A stretch of DNA of 37,868 nucleotides, from positions 1 through 37,868 of the forward strand of contig JAICHQ010000025.1 of assembly GCA_025924815.1 (NCBI GenBank). The letters are read 5' to 3'. The position numbers and the translations under genes were made by a program. The DNA comes from Nocardioides sp. GTDB taxonomy: Bacteria > Actinomycetota > Actinomycetes > Propionibacteriales > Nocardioidaceae. Under the pieces are notes generated by a model. That model saw only the letters and a program-made list of their open reading frames with translations, ran no database searches and was not told the origin of the DNA. Shown piece after piece: positions 16,568-24,595 of the stretch. The first letter of the stretch is position 1. Each line of letters opens with the position of its first letter.

Positions 16568-18219
16568 GTCCCTCCCCGCTGACGTCCCACCCGGTCGTCG
16601 GCCGGGTCGTCTCCCTGGCGGGCAGCGTCGGTACGCCGGCTCGCGTCCTGGGCGGTTCGGGCATCGTGCGTCCCCTGTCCCCGGCCGTGATCGCCCGCAT
16701 CGGCAGGGCCCTCAGGTCGTGGGGGACCGGGCCGGCGGGCGGGTTCACCGCGATGGCGCTGCGAGAGCCGGATCGGGTCGGCCTCGTCGACGAGCTCGGG
16801 TCGCTGACCTACGGCGAGCTCCAGCGCAGGTCCAACGCGCTGGCCCGGGCGCTGGTCGAGCGCGGGGTGCGCGAGGGAGACGGCGTCGCGGTGATGTGCC
16901 GCAACCACCGCGGCTTCGTCGATGCGTTGGTGGCCACCGCCAAGTGCGGAGCCGACATCCTGCTGCTGAACACCGCGTTCGCCGGCCCGCAGCTGGTCGG
17001 CGTTCTCGAGCGCGAGGGGCCGCGGGTCGTCATCCACGACGAGGAGTTCACCGGCCTCCTGGCCGAGGCCGCCGTCGACACCCGGCTGCTGGGCTGGGTC
17101 GACGGTGGCGACCCCGGCCTGGAGACGATCGAGGAGCTGATCGAGGCGTACGACGGCTCCGACCTCCCGGCGCCGGAGCACCACGCCCGGATCGTGATCC
17201 TGACCTCGGGCACGACCGGCACGCCCAAGGGAGCCCCGCGCAGCGAGGCCGGGATCGGGGCAGCCGTCTCGCTGCTGTCCCGGCTGCCGCTGCGCTACGG
17301 ATGGCGCACCCACGTCGCGGCGCCGCTGTTCCACACCTGGGGGTTCGCCCACCTCGCGCTGGCGATGCTCCTGGGCTCGACCGTGGTGCTGCGGCGCCGG
17401 TTCGACCCCGAGGAGTGCCTCACGGTCACCGACGAGGAGCGCTGCGACTCCCTGGTGGTCATCCCGGTCATGCTGCAGCGGATCCTCGACCTCCCGCAGG
17501 AGGTCCGGGACCGACACCCGCTGCCGCACCTGAAGGTCACGGCCGCCTCGGGGTCCGCGCTGCCCGGCGACCTGGCCCTGGAGTGGATGGACGCGTTCGG
17601 CGACAACCTGTACAACGTCTACGGCTCCACCGAGGTCGCCTACGCCTCGATCGCCACCCCGCGCGACCTGCGCGAGGCGCCGACGTCCGCCGGGAGGCCT
17701 CCGTGGGCCACGGTCGTGAAGATCCTGGACCGCGACGGCGTCGAGGTGCCGCGCGGCGAGTCCGGCCGGATCTTCGTCGGCAACGGCCTGCTCTTCGAAG
17801 GCTACACCGGCGCCTCCGGGGACGTCGTGGAGTCCAAGGAGGTCATCGGCGGCCTGATGTCGACCGGCGACATCGGCCGGTACGACGAGCGCGGGCGGCT
17901 CCACGTCGAAGGACGCGACGACGAGATGATCGTCTCGGGCGGCGAGAACGTCTTCCCGCAGGAGGTCGAGGACTGCCTGACCCGCCACGAGTCGGTGGTC
18001 GAGGCGGCCGCGATCGGCGTCGCCGACGCCGAGTTCGGCCAACGCCTGAAGGTGTTCCTCGTCGTGGAGGAGCCTGCTCCGAGCGTGGACGAGCTCAAGA
18101 ACTGGGTGAAGCTGAACCTCGCGCGGTACAAGGTTCCGCGCGACTTCGTGTTCCTGGGTGAGCTGCCGCGCAACGCGACTGGCAAGATTCTCAAGCGTGA
18201 CCTCGCCACCCTCGACTGA
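16564..18219 (+). CDS. long/medium-chain acyl-CoA synthetase (FadD-like, AMP-forming)
   Basis: Predicted protein of 551 aa of the ANL (acyl-adenylating) superfamily. It activates a carboxylic acid to acyl-AMP and then acyl-CoA. The P-loop motif is ILTSGTTGTPKGAPR, the A5 motif is YNVYGSTEVAYAS, the STGDIGRYDERGRLHVEGRD hinge precedes GGENVFPQEVE, and the catalytic lysine lies in RNATGKILKRDL at the C-terminus. Chain-length preference is not readable. The GTG at 16564 overlaps the DUF3052 stop by 4 bp, so the two are translationally coupled. A peroxiredoxin gene overlaps its 3' end. Confidence 0.9.
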   Translation: MSPSPLTSHPVVGRVVSLAGSVGTPARVLGGSGIVRPLSPAVIARIGRALRSWGTGPAGGFTAMALREPDRVGLVDELGSLTYGELQRRSNALARALVERGVREGDGVAVMCRNHRGFVDALVATAKCGADILLLNTAFAGPQLVGVLEREGPRVVIHDEEFTGLLAEAAVDTRLLGWVDGGDPGLETIEELIEAYDGSDLPAPEHHARIVILTSGTTGTPKGAPRSEAGIGAAVSLLSRLPLRYGWRTHVAAPLFHTWGFAHLALAMLLGSTVVLRRRFDPEECLTVTDEERCDSLVVIPVMLQRILDLPQEVRDRHPLPHLKVTAASGSALPGDLALEWMDAFGDNLYNVYGSTEVAYASIATPRDLREAPTSAGRPPWATVVKILDRDGVEVPRGESGRIFVGNGLLFEGYTGASGDVVESKEVIGGLMSTGDIGRYDERGRLHVEGRDDEMIVSGGENVFPQEVEDCLTRHESVVEAAAIGVADAEFGQRLKVFLVVEEPAPSVDELKNWVKLNLARYKVPRDFVFLGELPRNATGKILKRDLATLD

Positions 18220-18703
18220 CGCGCCGACCCCCGACGACCGGCACAGCCCCGCGCCGGGCGATCCCGCGCCCGACTTCACGCTGCGCGACCAGTTCGGACA
18301 GGACGTCGCCCTGTCGTCGTTCGCGGGGGAGAAGGCCGTCGCCCTGGTGTTCTTCCCGTGGGCGTTCTCCAACGTCTGCACCGGCGAGATGGCCGGCATC
18401 CGCGACCGGCTCGACGAGTTCCTCACCTTCGACACGGAGGTGTTGGCGATCTCCACCGACCCGACGTACTCCCTCCGGGTGTTCGCCGATCGCGACGGTC
18501 TCAACTTCCCGGTGCTGAGCGACTTCTGGCCGCACGGCCGGGTGGCGTCGGCGTACGGCGTGTTCGACCCCGAGCTGGGCGTGGCCAGGCGGTCGTCGTT
18601 CGTGATCGACAAGAGCGGGATCGTGCGCTGGTCGGTGCACAACCAGCTGCCCGACGGCCGGGATCTGAGCGACCACCTGGCTCATTTGCACCAGCTGGCC
18701 TAG
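18197..18703 (+). CDS. 1-Cys peroxiredoxin, AhpE-like
   Basis: Predicted protein of 168 aa of the AhpC/TSA peroxiredoxin family, closest in pattern to AhpE. It reduces peroxides. The peroxidatic Cys61 lies in FFPWAFSNVCTGEM, and no other cysteine is present, so an external thiol must resolve it. PAPDFTLRDQFGQDVAL is the family opening; residues 1-~20 before it are extra and disordered. The start is uncertain: GTG 18197 overlaps the end of the acyl-CoA synthetase by 23 bp and lacks a clear SD. Position downstream of DUF3052 and near aceE mirrors the Streptomyces arrangement. Confidence 0.85.
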   Translation: MTSPPSTDAPTPDDRHSPAPGDPAPDFTLRDQFGQDVALSSFAGEKAVALVFFPWAFSNVCTGEMAGIRDRLDEFLTFDTEVLAISTDPTYSLRVFADRDGLNFPVLSDFWPHGRVASAYGVFDPELGVARRSSFVIDKSGIVRWSVHNQLPDGRDLSDHLAHLHQLA

Positions 18704-18780
18704 ACCAGCGGGATCATTTTCAACCACCTCGCCGAGGGGGCTGGAATCCCGGCTGTCGGATGGGTAATGTTTCCCTCGTT

Positions 18781-18812
18781 GAGCCGCTGGTGACCCGAGA
18801 CGCCAGCGGCTC
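18781..18812 (+). terminator. candidate terminator hairpin after the peroxiredoxin gene
   Basis: GAGCCGCTGG and CCAGCGGCTC pair perfectly over 10 bp around a 12-nt loop, 77 bp after the peroxiredoxin stop. The following bases (GACTTCATTTCC) are slightly T-rich. It separates the DUF3052-FadD-peroxiredoxin unit from the gluconokinase gene. Confidence 0.5.
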
Positions 18813-18875
18813 GACTTCATTTCCGGGCCGATCCGAGTCGGGCCTGGATCCGCGGGCACGGGGTACGGCCTTCTC

Positions 18876-19400
18876 ATGCCAGACCTGATGCTCGTCATCG
18901 TCATGGGCGTCTCCGGGAGCGGGAAGACGACCCTGGCCGAGGCGCTCGCACAGCGGCTGGGCTGGACCTTCCAGGAGGGTGACGAGCTCCATCCCCGGGC
19001 CAACGTCGAGAAGATGTCGCGCGGCGAGCCGCTCACCGACGACGACCGCCGGCCCTGGCTGGCGGCGATCGGCCACTGGCTCGACGCCCGGGTGGCGGCC
19101 GGTGAGAGCGCGGTGCTCACTTGCTCCGCGCTGCGGCGGGCCTATCGCGACCTGCTCCGGGAGGGGAGACCGAGCGTGCGGTTCTGCCACGTGGAGGTGC
19201 CGGAGGCGGTCCTCCGCGAGCGGCTCGAGCGGCGTCGCGGTCACTACATGCCCGCCTCCCTCCTGCCCAGCCAGCTGGCCACCCTGGAGCCGCTCGGCGA
19301 CGACGAGCCGGGTGTCACCGTGTCCGCCGAGGGCGATCCCGCGGACGTCCTCGCTGAAGCCCTGGGGGCGCTCGGCCTGGGCGAAGGACACCGGCGATGA
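18876..19400 (+). CDS. gntK: gluconokinase (GntK/IdnK type)
   Basis: Predicted protein of 174 aa. It phosphorylates D-gluconate to 6-phosphogluconate with ATP, feeding the pentose phosphate or Entner-Doudoroff routes. The Walker A motif is GVSGSGKTTLA (residues ~11-21). The family segments EGDELHPRANVEKMSRGEPL, DDRRPWL, SALRRAYRDLLR and GHYMPASLLPSQLATLE are all present in order. Length matches the single-domain P-loop gluconokinases. A TACGGC hexamer lies 6 nt before the ATG with no SD, so a leaderless mRNA is possible but weaker than for other genes here. No gluconate permease or dedicated regulator is adjacent. Confidence 0.92.
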   Translation: MPDLMLVIVMGVSGSGKTTLAEALAQRLGWTFQEGDELHPRANVEKMSRGEPLTDDDRRPWLAAIGHWLDARVAAGESAVLTCSALRRAYRDLLREGRPSVRFCHVEVPEAVLRERLERRRGHYMPASLLPSQLATLEPLGDDEPGVTVSAEGDPADVLAEALGALGLGEGHRR

Positions 19401-19456
19401 GCACGATCGTGCCGATGGCGACCACCGGCGATGCTGCTGTGCGCACTCGTCGCGCG

Positions 19457-19486
19457 TTGGGCACCGCTCCCGGGCTCCATTAGTCT
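19457..19486 (+). promoter_or_regulatory. candidate promoter of tRNA-Val
   Basis: TTGGGC (19457-19462) and TAGTCT (19481-19486) form a -35/-10 pair with an 18-bp spacer, about 33 bp upstream of the tRNA. Confidence 0.45.
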
Positions 19487-19519
19487 GTGCCGCGCTCGCC
19501 CCTCGTCCGAGGAGGCGAC

Positions 19520-19592
19520 GGGCGCATAGCTCAGCTGGTAGAGCGCCTCCCTTACAAGGAGGATGTCAGGGGTTCGAGTCCCTTTGCGCCCA
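19520..19592 (+). tRNA. tRNA-Val (anticodon TAC)
   Basis: A 73-nt cloverleaf is visible. The acceptor arms GGGCGCA and TGCGCCC pair over 7 bp, the D-loop region is AGCTCAGCTGGTAGAGC, the anticodon stem-loop is CTCCC-TTACAA-GGAGG with anticodon TAC, and the T-arm contains GGTTCGAGTCC. The discriminator is A, and the 3' CCA is not encoded. The TAC anticodon reads valine GUA/GUG codons. Confidence 0.96.
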
Positions 19593-19773
19593 CCTTTCCC
19601 ACGGTGTGACCGGCGGCCGGAGGGTAGAACTCCCGGGTGTCGAGGCCAGGAGTCGTGTCGCTTTCGAGGCGCCCGACGCTGTCTGGTTGAGACCTCCGCC
19701 TCGGTCGAGTGCCCGGACGTGCGAACCGTCGGATGGGAGGCCACCACCCCCGCCAGATCATGAAGGACGAACC

Positions 19774-20051
19774 ATGGATCGCTTTCGCACGTCTGCCGGA
19801 GCGCTCGTCTCGACCCTCGCCCTCGGCTCGCTGGCCGCGACCGCCGTCCCGGCCTTCGCCGACGGCGGCAGCGACGTGCCCTGCGCCACGCAGCAGACTC
19901 ACGTCGACAGGGCGACCGCCAACTCGCCGACCTCACCGCGAAGTTCGCCGCTCACCCCACCACGAAGAACCTGAAGGCGAAGAAGGCCCAGGTGCACCGG
20001 CTCGCCCGCGCGACGGCTCGCCTCGAGACCTGCCTGGCTGCGCAGGCCTGA
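19774..20051 (+). pseudogene. small secreted helical protein, frameshifted
   Basis: The reading frame from ATG 19774 encodes a clear Sec signal peptide (MDRFRTSAG, hydrophobic core, AFA cleavage site) and a short mature part with Cys37. At about 19918-19922 the frame breaks: the following -1 frame reads QLADLTAKFAAHPTTKNLKA on to a tail with LETCLAAQA and a stop at 20049-20051. Adding one C to the GCC run before AACTCG restores a 92-aa protein with two cysteines and a helical, lysine/arginine-rich mature region. An AAGGA site precedes the ATG. The function is unknown. It could be a true pseudogene or a one-base sequencing error. Confidence 0.7.
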
Positions 20052-20055
20052 CCCT

Positions 20056-20079
20056 CGTCGCCGTCGCCGTCGCCGTCGC
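20056..20079. repeat. hexanucleotide tandem repeat (CGTCGC)x4
   Basis: Four perfect copies of CGTCGC lie between the frameshifted gene and the ZIP transporter gene. It is non-coding and may be prone to slippage. Confidence 0.7.
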
Positions 20080-20103
20080 TGTCGTGTCGCTGTTGCCGGC
20101 GAC

Positions 20104-20132
20104 CGGCCCACCGGACCCGTTCCGGGGGGCCG
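20104..20132. terminator. bidirectional terminator hairpin
   Basis: CGGCCC-A-CCGGA pairs with TCCGG-G-GGGCCG around a CCCGT loop: 11 bp with one A/G mismatch. It lies between two convergent genes (stops at 20051 and 20151), so it can serve both. Confidence 0.7.
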
Positions 20133-20150
20133 TTGTCGTCCTCGACCCGC

Positions 20151-21017
20151 TCAGACCCCGGCGGCGGTCACGATGGCGTCGGTGAGGAAGCCGGCCAGGA
20201 GGCCCAGCAGGACACCGGCGTAGATCAGGTCCTTGCGGGCACTGCGGCCGGCGAGCGCCAGCAGCTGGATGACGACGTAGAGGATCGAGCCCGCGGCCAG
20301 GGTCAGGAAGACGACGGAGACGGGCTCGCTGGTGAACGAGTGCCCGATCGCGGTGCCGACGAACGTCGGCCCGCCACCGATCGCGGCGAGGGCCAGCAGC
20401 AGCCCCCACGAGGGGCGCTTCGCGGGGTCCTGCTCGGCCTCGGCGGCCAGCGGGGCGACGATCCCGAAGCCCTCGGTGGCGTTGTGGAGCGCGAACCCGA
20501 TGACCAGCAGGGTGGCCAGGGCGATCTCGCTGCCGGCGGCGGCCTGACCGATCGCCAGACCCTCCGCGAAGTTGTGCAGGCCGATGCCGACGGCGATCAG
20601 CAGCGCCAGCTGCCGGCCGGAGGACCAGCTCCAGATCCCGCGGCCCCGGAGCTCTTGGCTGGCCATCGCGCCCGGCCCCGTGGACTGGCGGGCGCGGCGG
20701 ACGCGTCGGCCCATCCAGGCCTCGTACTGCTGGAGACCGAGCAGCCCGACGCCGAGGCCGAGCGCGAACAGGATGCCGTAGCCGATCGTGGACCCGACGC
20801 CGGCCCCGGTCTCGTGGTGCGCGGCCAGGCCGGCGTCGATCGGCTCCCAGGCGGCCGACAGCACGTCCCACACCAAGAAGACCAGGACGCCGATGGCCAG
20901 CGCGTTGAGCGTGACCCGGAGCGCCTCGCTCGGCCGGCGCATCCGGCCCAGCGGCATTCCGCAGAGGATGGTGACGCCGGCGATGAAGCCGAGCAACAGG
21001 GTCTTCCCGATGCCCAT
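20151..21017 (-). CDS. ZIP-family divalent metal transporter
   Basis: Predicted membrane protein of 288 aa with about eight hydrophobic segments. ZIP proteins import Zn2+, Fe2+ or Mn2+ across the cytoplasmic membrane. The binuclear metal site is visible: His148, Asn149 and Glu152 in GLHNFAEGLAIG, and His178, Asn179 and Glu182 in FALHNATEG. The usual proline of HNxPEG is Ala and Thr here. A cytoplasmic basic loop lies around residues 100-125 (GRRVRRAR). An iron box overlaps its promoter, so iron is the best guess for the main substrate or signal (inference). The ATG at 21017 is used; it is divergent from an acyl-CoA synthetase gene. Confidence 0.9.
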   Translation of the reverse strand: MGIGKTLLLGFIAGVTILCGMPLGRMRRPSEALRVTLNALAIGVLVFLVWDVLSAAWEPIDAGLAAHHETGAGVGSTIGYGILFALGLGVGLLGLQQYEAWMGRRVRRARQSTGPGAMASQELRGRGIWSWSSGRQLALLIAVGIGLHNFAEGLAIGQAAAGSEIALATLLVIGFALHNATEGFGIVAPLAAEAEQDPAKRPSWGLLLALAAIGGGPTFVGTAIGHSFTSEPVSVVFLTLAAGSILYVVIQLLALAGRSARKDLIYAGVLLGLLAGFLTDAIVTAAGV

Positions 21018-21047
21018 CGTGGTCCTTCCGACGAGGCGCAGTGAAAC

Positions 21048-21064
21048 TTAGGTGAGGCTAACCT
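21048..21064. promoter_or_regulatory. IdeR/DtxR-type iron box
   Basis: TTAGGTGAGGCTAACCT matches the IdeR/DmdR/DtxR consensus TTAGGTTAGGCTAACCTAA at 16 of 19 positions; the last two consensus bases are not matched. It covers the -10 element of the ZIP gene promoter, the classical place for iron-dependent repression. Confidence 0.85.
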
Positions 21065-21084
21065 CCCGCCGTACCGCCTGCCAA
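21055..21084 (-). promoter_or_regulatory. promoter of the ZIP transporter gene
   Basis: On the minus strand TTGGCA (21084-21079) and TAGCCT (21060-21055) form a -35/-10 pair with an 18-bp spacer. The -10 lies inside the iron box, so a bound repressor would block RNA polymerase. The ATG is about 38 bp downstream of the -10. Confidence 0.55.
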
Positions 21085-21115
21085 ACCGACCAACCTTGCG
21101 CCCACGTTCCGGGGC

Positions 21116-21121
21116 TAGATT
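21116..21121 (+). promoter_or_regulatory. -10 element of the acyl-CoA synthetase gene (leaderless candidate)
   Basis: TAGATT ends 7 nt before the ATG at 21129, and no SD sequence is present in between. A good -35 is not seen. Confidence 0.5.
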
Positions 21122-21128
21122 TCTGCCC

Positions 21129-22658
21129 ATGATCGTGCCCTTCAGTGTCAACGACTTCCTGGACCGCGCGACGGCGGTCTACGCCGACCGCACAGGCCTG
21201 GCCGACGAGCCGGACCAGCCCGCGAGCTCGCTGGGCGACCTGACCTACGGGCGGGTCCAGGAGCTGGCGGCGGCCATGGCCGCCAAGCACGACCAGCTGG
21301 GGCTCGACGTCGGCGAGCGCGTCGCGTTCGTCTCGCACAACAGCGCCCGGCTGTTCACGGCGTACTGGGGTGTCTGCGGGTTCGGCCGGGTGCTGGTGCC
21401 GGTCAACTTCCGGCTGTCCTTCGACGAGGTCCAGTACATCGTCGAGCACTCCGGCTCACGCGTCGTCTACATCGATCCCGAGCTGAAGGACGCGCTGGAG
21501 GGGCTGAAGGCCGAGCACGTGTTCGTCCTCGGTGAGGACGACGACCTCTATCTCGAGGGGGTCGAGCCACGCGCGTGGCAGCCCGAGGAGAACGCCACCG
21601 CCACGATCAACTACACGTCCGGCACGACGGCGCGTCCCAAGGGCGTGCAGATCACCCACCGCAACATCTGGACCAACGCCGTGACGTTCGCGCTGCACGC
21701 CGGCGTGACCGACCGAGACGTCTACCTCCACACGCTGCCGATGTTCCACGCCAACGGCTGGGGCATGCCGTTCGCCATGGCCGGCTGCGGCGTGCCCCAG
21801 GTCGCGCTGCGCAAGGTGGACGGCGCCGAGATCCTGCGTCGGGTGGAGCGGTACGGCGTGACCGTGATGTGTGCGGCGCCGGCCGTGGTGGCCGCGGTGC
21901 TCGACGCAGCCGCCGGCTGGGAGGGCGAGATCCCCGGCCGCGACCGCACCCGGATCATCGTCGCCGGCGCACCGCCGCCGAGCAAGACCGTCGCCCGCGT
22001 CGAGGCCGAGTTGGGCTGGGAGTTCGTCCAGATCTACGGGCTCACCGAGACCTCGCCGCTGCTGACGATCAACCGCGGCCGGGCGGAGTGGGACGACCTC
22101 GAGCCGGAGGAACGGGCGCGCCGCCTGGTCCGCGCCGGTACGCCGGCCATCGGCGTGGCCTTGGCGGTCGACCGTGAGGGGGAGGTGCTGGCGCGCTCCA
22201 ACGTCTGTCTCGAGGGGTACTGGAAGCAGCCTGAGGAGTCGGCGAAGGCGCTGGCCGGCGACTGGTTCCACACCGGCGACGGCGGCTATCTCGACGACGA
22301 CGGCTACCTGGTGATCGCCGACCGGAAGAAGGACGTGATCATCACCGGTGGCGAGAACGTCTCCTCGATCGAGGTCGAGGACGCCATCTTCAGCCACCCC
22401 GAGGTCGCCGAGGTCGCCGTCATCGGCGTACCGGACGAGAAGTGGGGCGAGACCATCAAGGCGCTCGTGGTGCGGACCGAGGGGTCGACGCTGACCGAGC
22501 AGGACCTGATCGACTACGTGAAATCGAAGGTCGCCCGCTACAAGGCACCGTCGACGGTCGAGTTCCGCGACGTGCTCGCCCGCACCGCGACCGGCAAGCT
22601 GCAGAAGTTCAAGCTCCGCGCGCCGTACTGGGAGGGCCGCGACCGCCAGGTCAACTGA
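21129..22658 (+). CDS. acyl-CoA synthetase (fatty-acyl-CoA ligase, AMP-forming)
   Basis: Predicted protein of 509 aa of the ANL superfamily, most like the FadD/short-to-medium-chain fatty-acyl-CoA ligases. Motifs: P-loop NYTSGTTARPKGVQITHRN, A4/A5 QIYGLTETSPLL, WFHTGDGGYLDDDGYL, the hinge DRKKDVIITGGENVSSIEVE, and the catalytic Lys in RTATGKLQKFKLR near the C-terminus. It forms acyl-AMP, then acyl-CoA. The substrate cannot be assigned. The ATG at 21129 lacks an SD but has a TANNNT box 7 nt upstream. It is divergent from the ZIP gene; the iron box is 65 bp upstream, so iron control of this gene is possible but less direct. Confidence 0.9.
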   Translation: MIVPFSVNDFLDRATAVYADRTGLADEPDQPASSLGDLTYGRVQELAAAMAAKHDQLGLDVGERVAFVSHNSARLFTAYWGVCGFGRVLVPVNFRLSFDEVQYIVEHSGSRVVYIDPELKDALEGLKAEHVFVLGEDDDLYLEGVEPRAWQPEENATATINYTSGTTARPKGVQITHRNIWTNAVTFALHAGVTDRDVYLHTLPMFHANGWGMPFAMAGCGVPQVALRKVDGAEILRRVERYGVTVMCAAPAVVAAVLDAAAGWEGEIPGRDRTRIIVAGAPPPSKTVARVEAELGWEFVQIYGLTETSPLLTINRGRAEWDDLEPEERARRLVRAGTPAIGVALAVDREGEVLARSNVCLEGYWKQPEESAKALAGDWFHTGDGGYLDDDGYLVIADRKKDVIITGGENVSSIEVEDAIFSHPEVAEVAVIGVPDEKWGETIKALVVRTEGSTLTEQDLIDYVKSKVARYKAPSTVEFRDVLARTATGKLQKFKLRAPYWEGRDRQVN

Positions 22659-22675
22659 CCCCGGCCCCACCCGGC

Positions 22676-22681
22676 TAGGGT
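22676..22681 (+). promoter_or_regulatory. -10 element of the Nif3-like gene (leaderless candidate)
   Basis: TAGGGT ends 6 nt before the ATG at 22688, with no SD in the gap. It lies in the 29-bp space after the acyl-CoA synthetase stop. Confidence 0.5.
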
Positions 22682-22687
22682 CGCGGC

Positions 22688-23803
22688 ATGCCGACGCTGG
22701 GTGAGGTGGTGGGCCTGGTCCACGGGTGGTACCCGCCGGAGACCGCCGAGGACTGGGACGCCGTGGGGCTGGCGGCGGGCGACCCGGAGGCGGGCGTACG
22801 CCGCATCCTGCTGGCCGTCGACCCGGTGCAGCCGGTGGCGCGGGAGGCGGCCGACTGGGACGCCGACCTGCTGCTGACCCACCACCCCCTGTTCCTGCGC
22901 GGTGTCCACGGTGTCGCCCAGACGACCCCGAAGGGCCGCACCCTGGCCACGCTCACCCGGGCCGGCTGCGGTCTGCTCACCGCCCACACCAACGCCGACC
23001 ACGGCCACCCGGGGGTCTCCGACGCGATCGCTCGCGCGCTCGGGCTGCGCGACGTGCGGCCGGTCCGCGCCACCGGCACGCCGCTCGACAAGATCGTGGT
23101 CTTCACCCCGCTCGGCGACGCCGAGCGCGTGCGCGCTGCCCTCGCCGGCGCCGGCGCCGGGCACGTCGGCGACTACGACACCGTGTCCTACTCGGTCGCG
23201 GGCGAGGGCCGGTTCCGTCCGCTCGACGGCGCCGACCCCACCGTGGGCACGGTGGGCGAGCTGGAGGTCACCGACGAGCTGCGGATCGAGGCCGTGCTGC
23301 CCCGGTCGCGGCGTGCCGAGGTGGTGCGGGCGGTGCTGGCCGCGCACTCCTACGAGGAGGTCGCCTACGACGTGATCGAGCTGGCGGATCCTGCGACCGC
23401 GACGACCGGCGCCGGACGGGTCGGCGAGGTCGACGAGACCACGCTGGGACAGTTCGCCGACCAGGTCGCGGGTGCCCTGCCTGCGACCCCGCGTGGGGTG
23501 CTCGTGGGCGGCGCCCCGGAGCGCGTCGTTCGCCGGGTGGCGCTGATGGGAGGTGCCGGCGACTCCCTGCTCCCCGAGGCGGCGACCAGCGGAGCCGACG
23601 TCTACGTCACCAGCGACCTGCGTCACCACCTGGCGGGCGAGTTCCTCGAGCAGGGCGGCCCGTCGCTGATCGACGTCAGCCATTGGGCGGCGGAATGGAC
23701 GTGGCTCCCCGAGCTGGCCGTGCGTCTGGGCCATGCCTTGGGCGATACGGTGGAGGTCCGGGTCAGCTCGATCTGCACCGACGTGTGGCAGACCCGCCGG
23801 TGA
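22688..23803 (+). CDS. Nif3-like dinuclear metal centre protein
   Basis: Predicted protein of 371 aa of the Nif3/YbgI/YqfO family. Family features are the metal-binding LLLTHHPLFLRG (residues ~61-72), the HTNADH motif (~101), and the C-terminal YVTSDLRHHLAGE and LIDVSHWAAEW histidines. The central ~100 residues are the PII-like insert seen in longer YqfO-type members. Members form hexameric rings with two metals; a GTP cyclohydrolase/hydrolase role has been proposed for relatives but is not settled. The gene opens a three-gene unit with a zinc-ribbon protein and an RNase H fusion, in the same order as M. tuberculosis Rv2230c-Rv2229c-Rv2228c. Confidence 0.9.
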   Translation: MPTLGEVVGLVHGWYPPETAEDWDAVGLAAGDPEAGVRRILLAVDPVQPVAREAADWDADLLLTHHPLFLRGVHGVAQTTPKGRTLATLTRAGCGLLTAHTNADHGHPGVSDAIARALGLRDVRPVRATGTPLDKIVVFTPLGDAERVRAALAGAGAGHVGDYDTVSYSVAGEGRFRPLDGADPTVGTVGELEVTDELRIEAVLPRSRRAEVVRAVLAAHSYEEVAYDVIELADPATATTGAGRVGEVDETTLGQFADQVAGALPATPRGVLVGGAPERVVRRVALMGGAGDSLLPEAATSGADVYVTSDLRHHLAGEFLEQGGPSLIDVSHWAAEWTWLPELAVRLGHALGDTVEVRVSSICTDVWQTRR

Positions 23804-23828
23804 ACCCCGTGAGCACAGAGGAGCGCGT

Positions 23829-24572
23829 GTGAAGGCCGACCCGTCCGCCCAGGTGCGGCTGCTCGAGCTGCAGGACCTGGACTCGCGAGCCGACCAGCTG
23901 CGCCACCAGCGCCGCACCCTGCCCGAGCACGCGCGGCTCACCGAGCTGACCGAGGCGCGTCGACGCGTCGACGGGCTGGCCGTCGACGCCCGGATCGAGG
24001 TGGACGACCTGACCGCGGAGCAGACCAAGGTCGACTCCGACGTCGAACAGGTCAAGACCCGCCGCGAGCGCGACCAGCAGCGCATCGACCAGGGGCTGAT
24101 CAGCAACCCCAAGGACATCCAGCGGATGCAGCAGGAGATGGTCTCGCTGGAGCGCCGGATCACGTCGCTGGAGGACGAGGAGCTCGAGGTGATGGCGCGG
24201 CTGGAGGACGCCCAGCGGACGCTCGACGACCTCACCCGCCAGCTCACCGAGACCGACGCGCAGATCGCCGAGGTAACCCAGGCGCGCGACGCCCGGCTGA
24301 GCGAGCTCGACCAGTCCCTCGGCGAGGTCGAGGCACAGCGCGCGCCGGCCGCAACGGGCCTTCCGGAGGACCTGATGGCCCTCTACGACCGGCTCCGCGA
24401 GAGCAAGGGTGGGGTCGGTGCGGCCCTGCTGCGCGCTCGGCGGTGCGAGGGCTGCAACCTCGACCTCGACAACGCCGAGCTGGCCACGATCCGCTCCGCC
24501 GCGGACGACGACGTGATCCGGTGCGAGGAGTGCAGCCGGATCCTGGTCCGCACCTCGGAGAGCGGTCTCTAG
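23829..24572 (+). CDS. coiled-coil protein with C4 zinc ribbon (DUF164 type)
   Basis: Predicted protein of 247 aa. Residues ~5-180 are a long alpha-helical coiled coil rich in E, R, Q and L. The C-terminal ~45 residues hold a C4 zinc ribbon: CEGC in RRCEGCNLDLDN and CEEC in IRCEECSRILV. The overall plan matches the Rv2229c / DUF164 family; nucleic-acid or protein binding is likely, but the function is not proven. The GTG at 23829 has GAGGAG (23818-23823) 5 nt upstream. It follows Nif3 by 25 bp and precedes the RNase H fusion. Confidence 0.9.
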   Translation: MKADPSAQVRLLELQDLDSRADQLRHQRRTLPEHARLTELTEARRRVDGLAVDARIEVDDLTAEQTKVDSDVEQVKTRRERDQQRIDQGLISNPKDIQRMQQEMVSLERRITSLEDEELEVMARLEDAQRTLDDLTRQLTETDAQIAEVTQARDARLSELDQSLGEVEAQRAPAATGLPEDLMALYDRLRESKGGVGAALLRARRCEGCNLDLDNAELATIRSAADDDVIRCEECSRILVRTSESGL

Positions 24573-24583
24573 CGCCAGGCCGA

Positions 24584-24589
24584 TAGCCT
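24584..24589 (+). promoter_or_regulatory. -10 element of the RNase H/phosphatase gene (leaderless candidate)
   Basis: TAGCCT ends 6 nt before GTG 24596. The gap CCGCTG has no SD. The gene may thus be read both from the upstream operon and from its own promoter. Confidence 0.45.
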
Positions 24590-24595
24590 CCGCTG

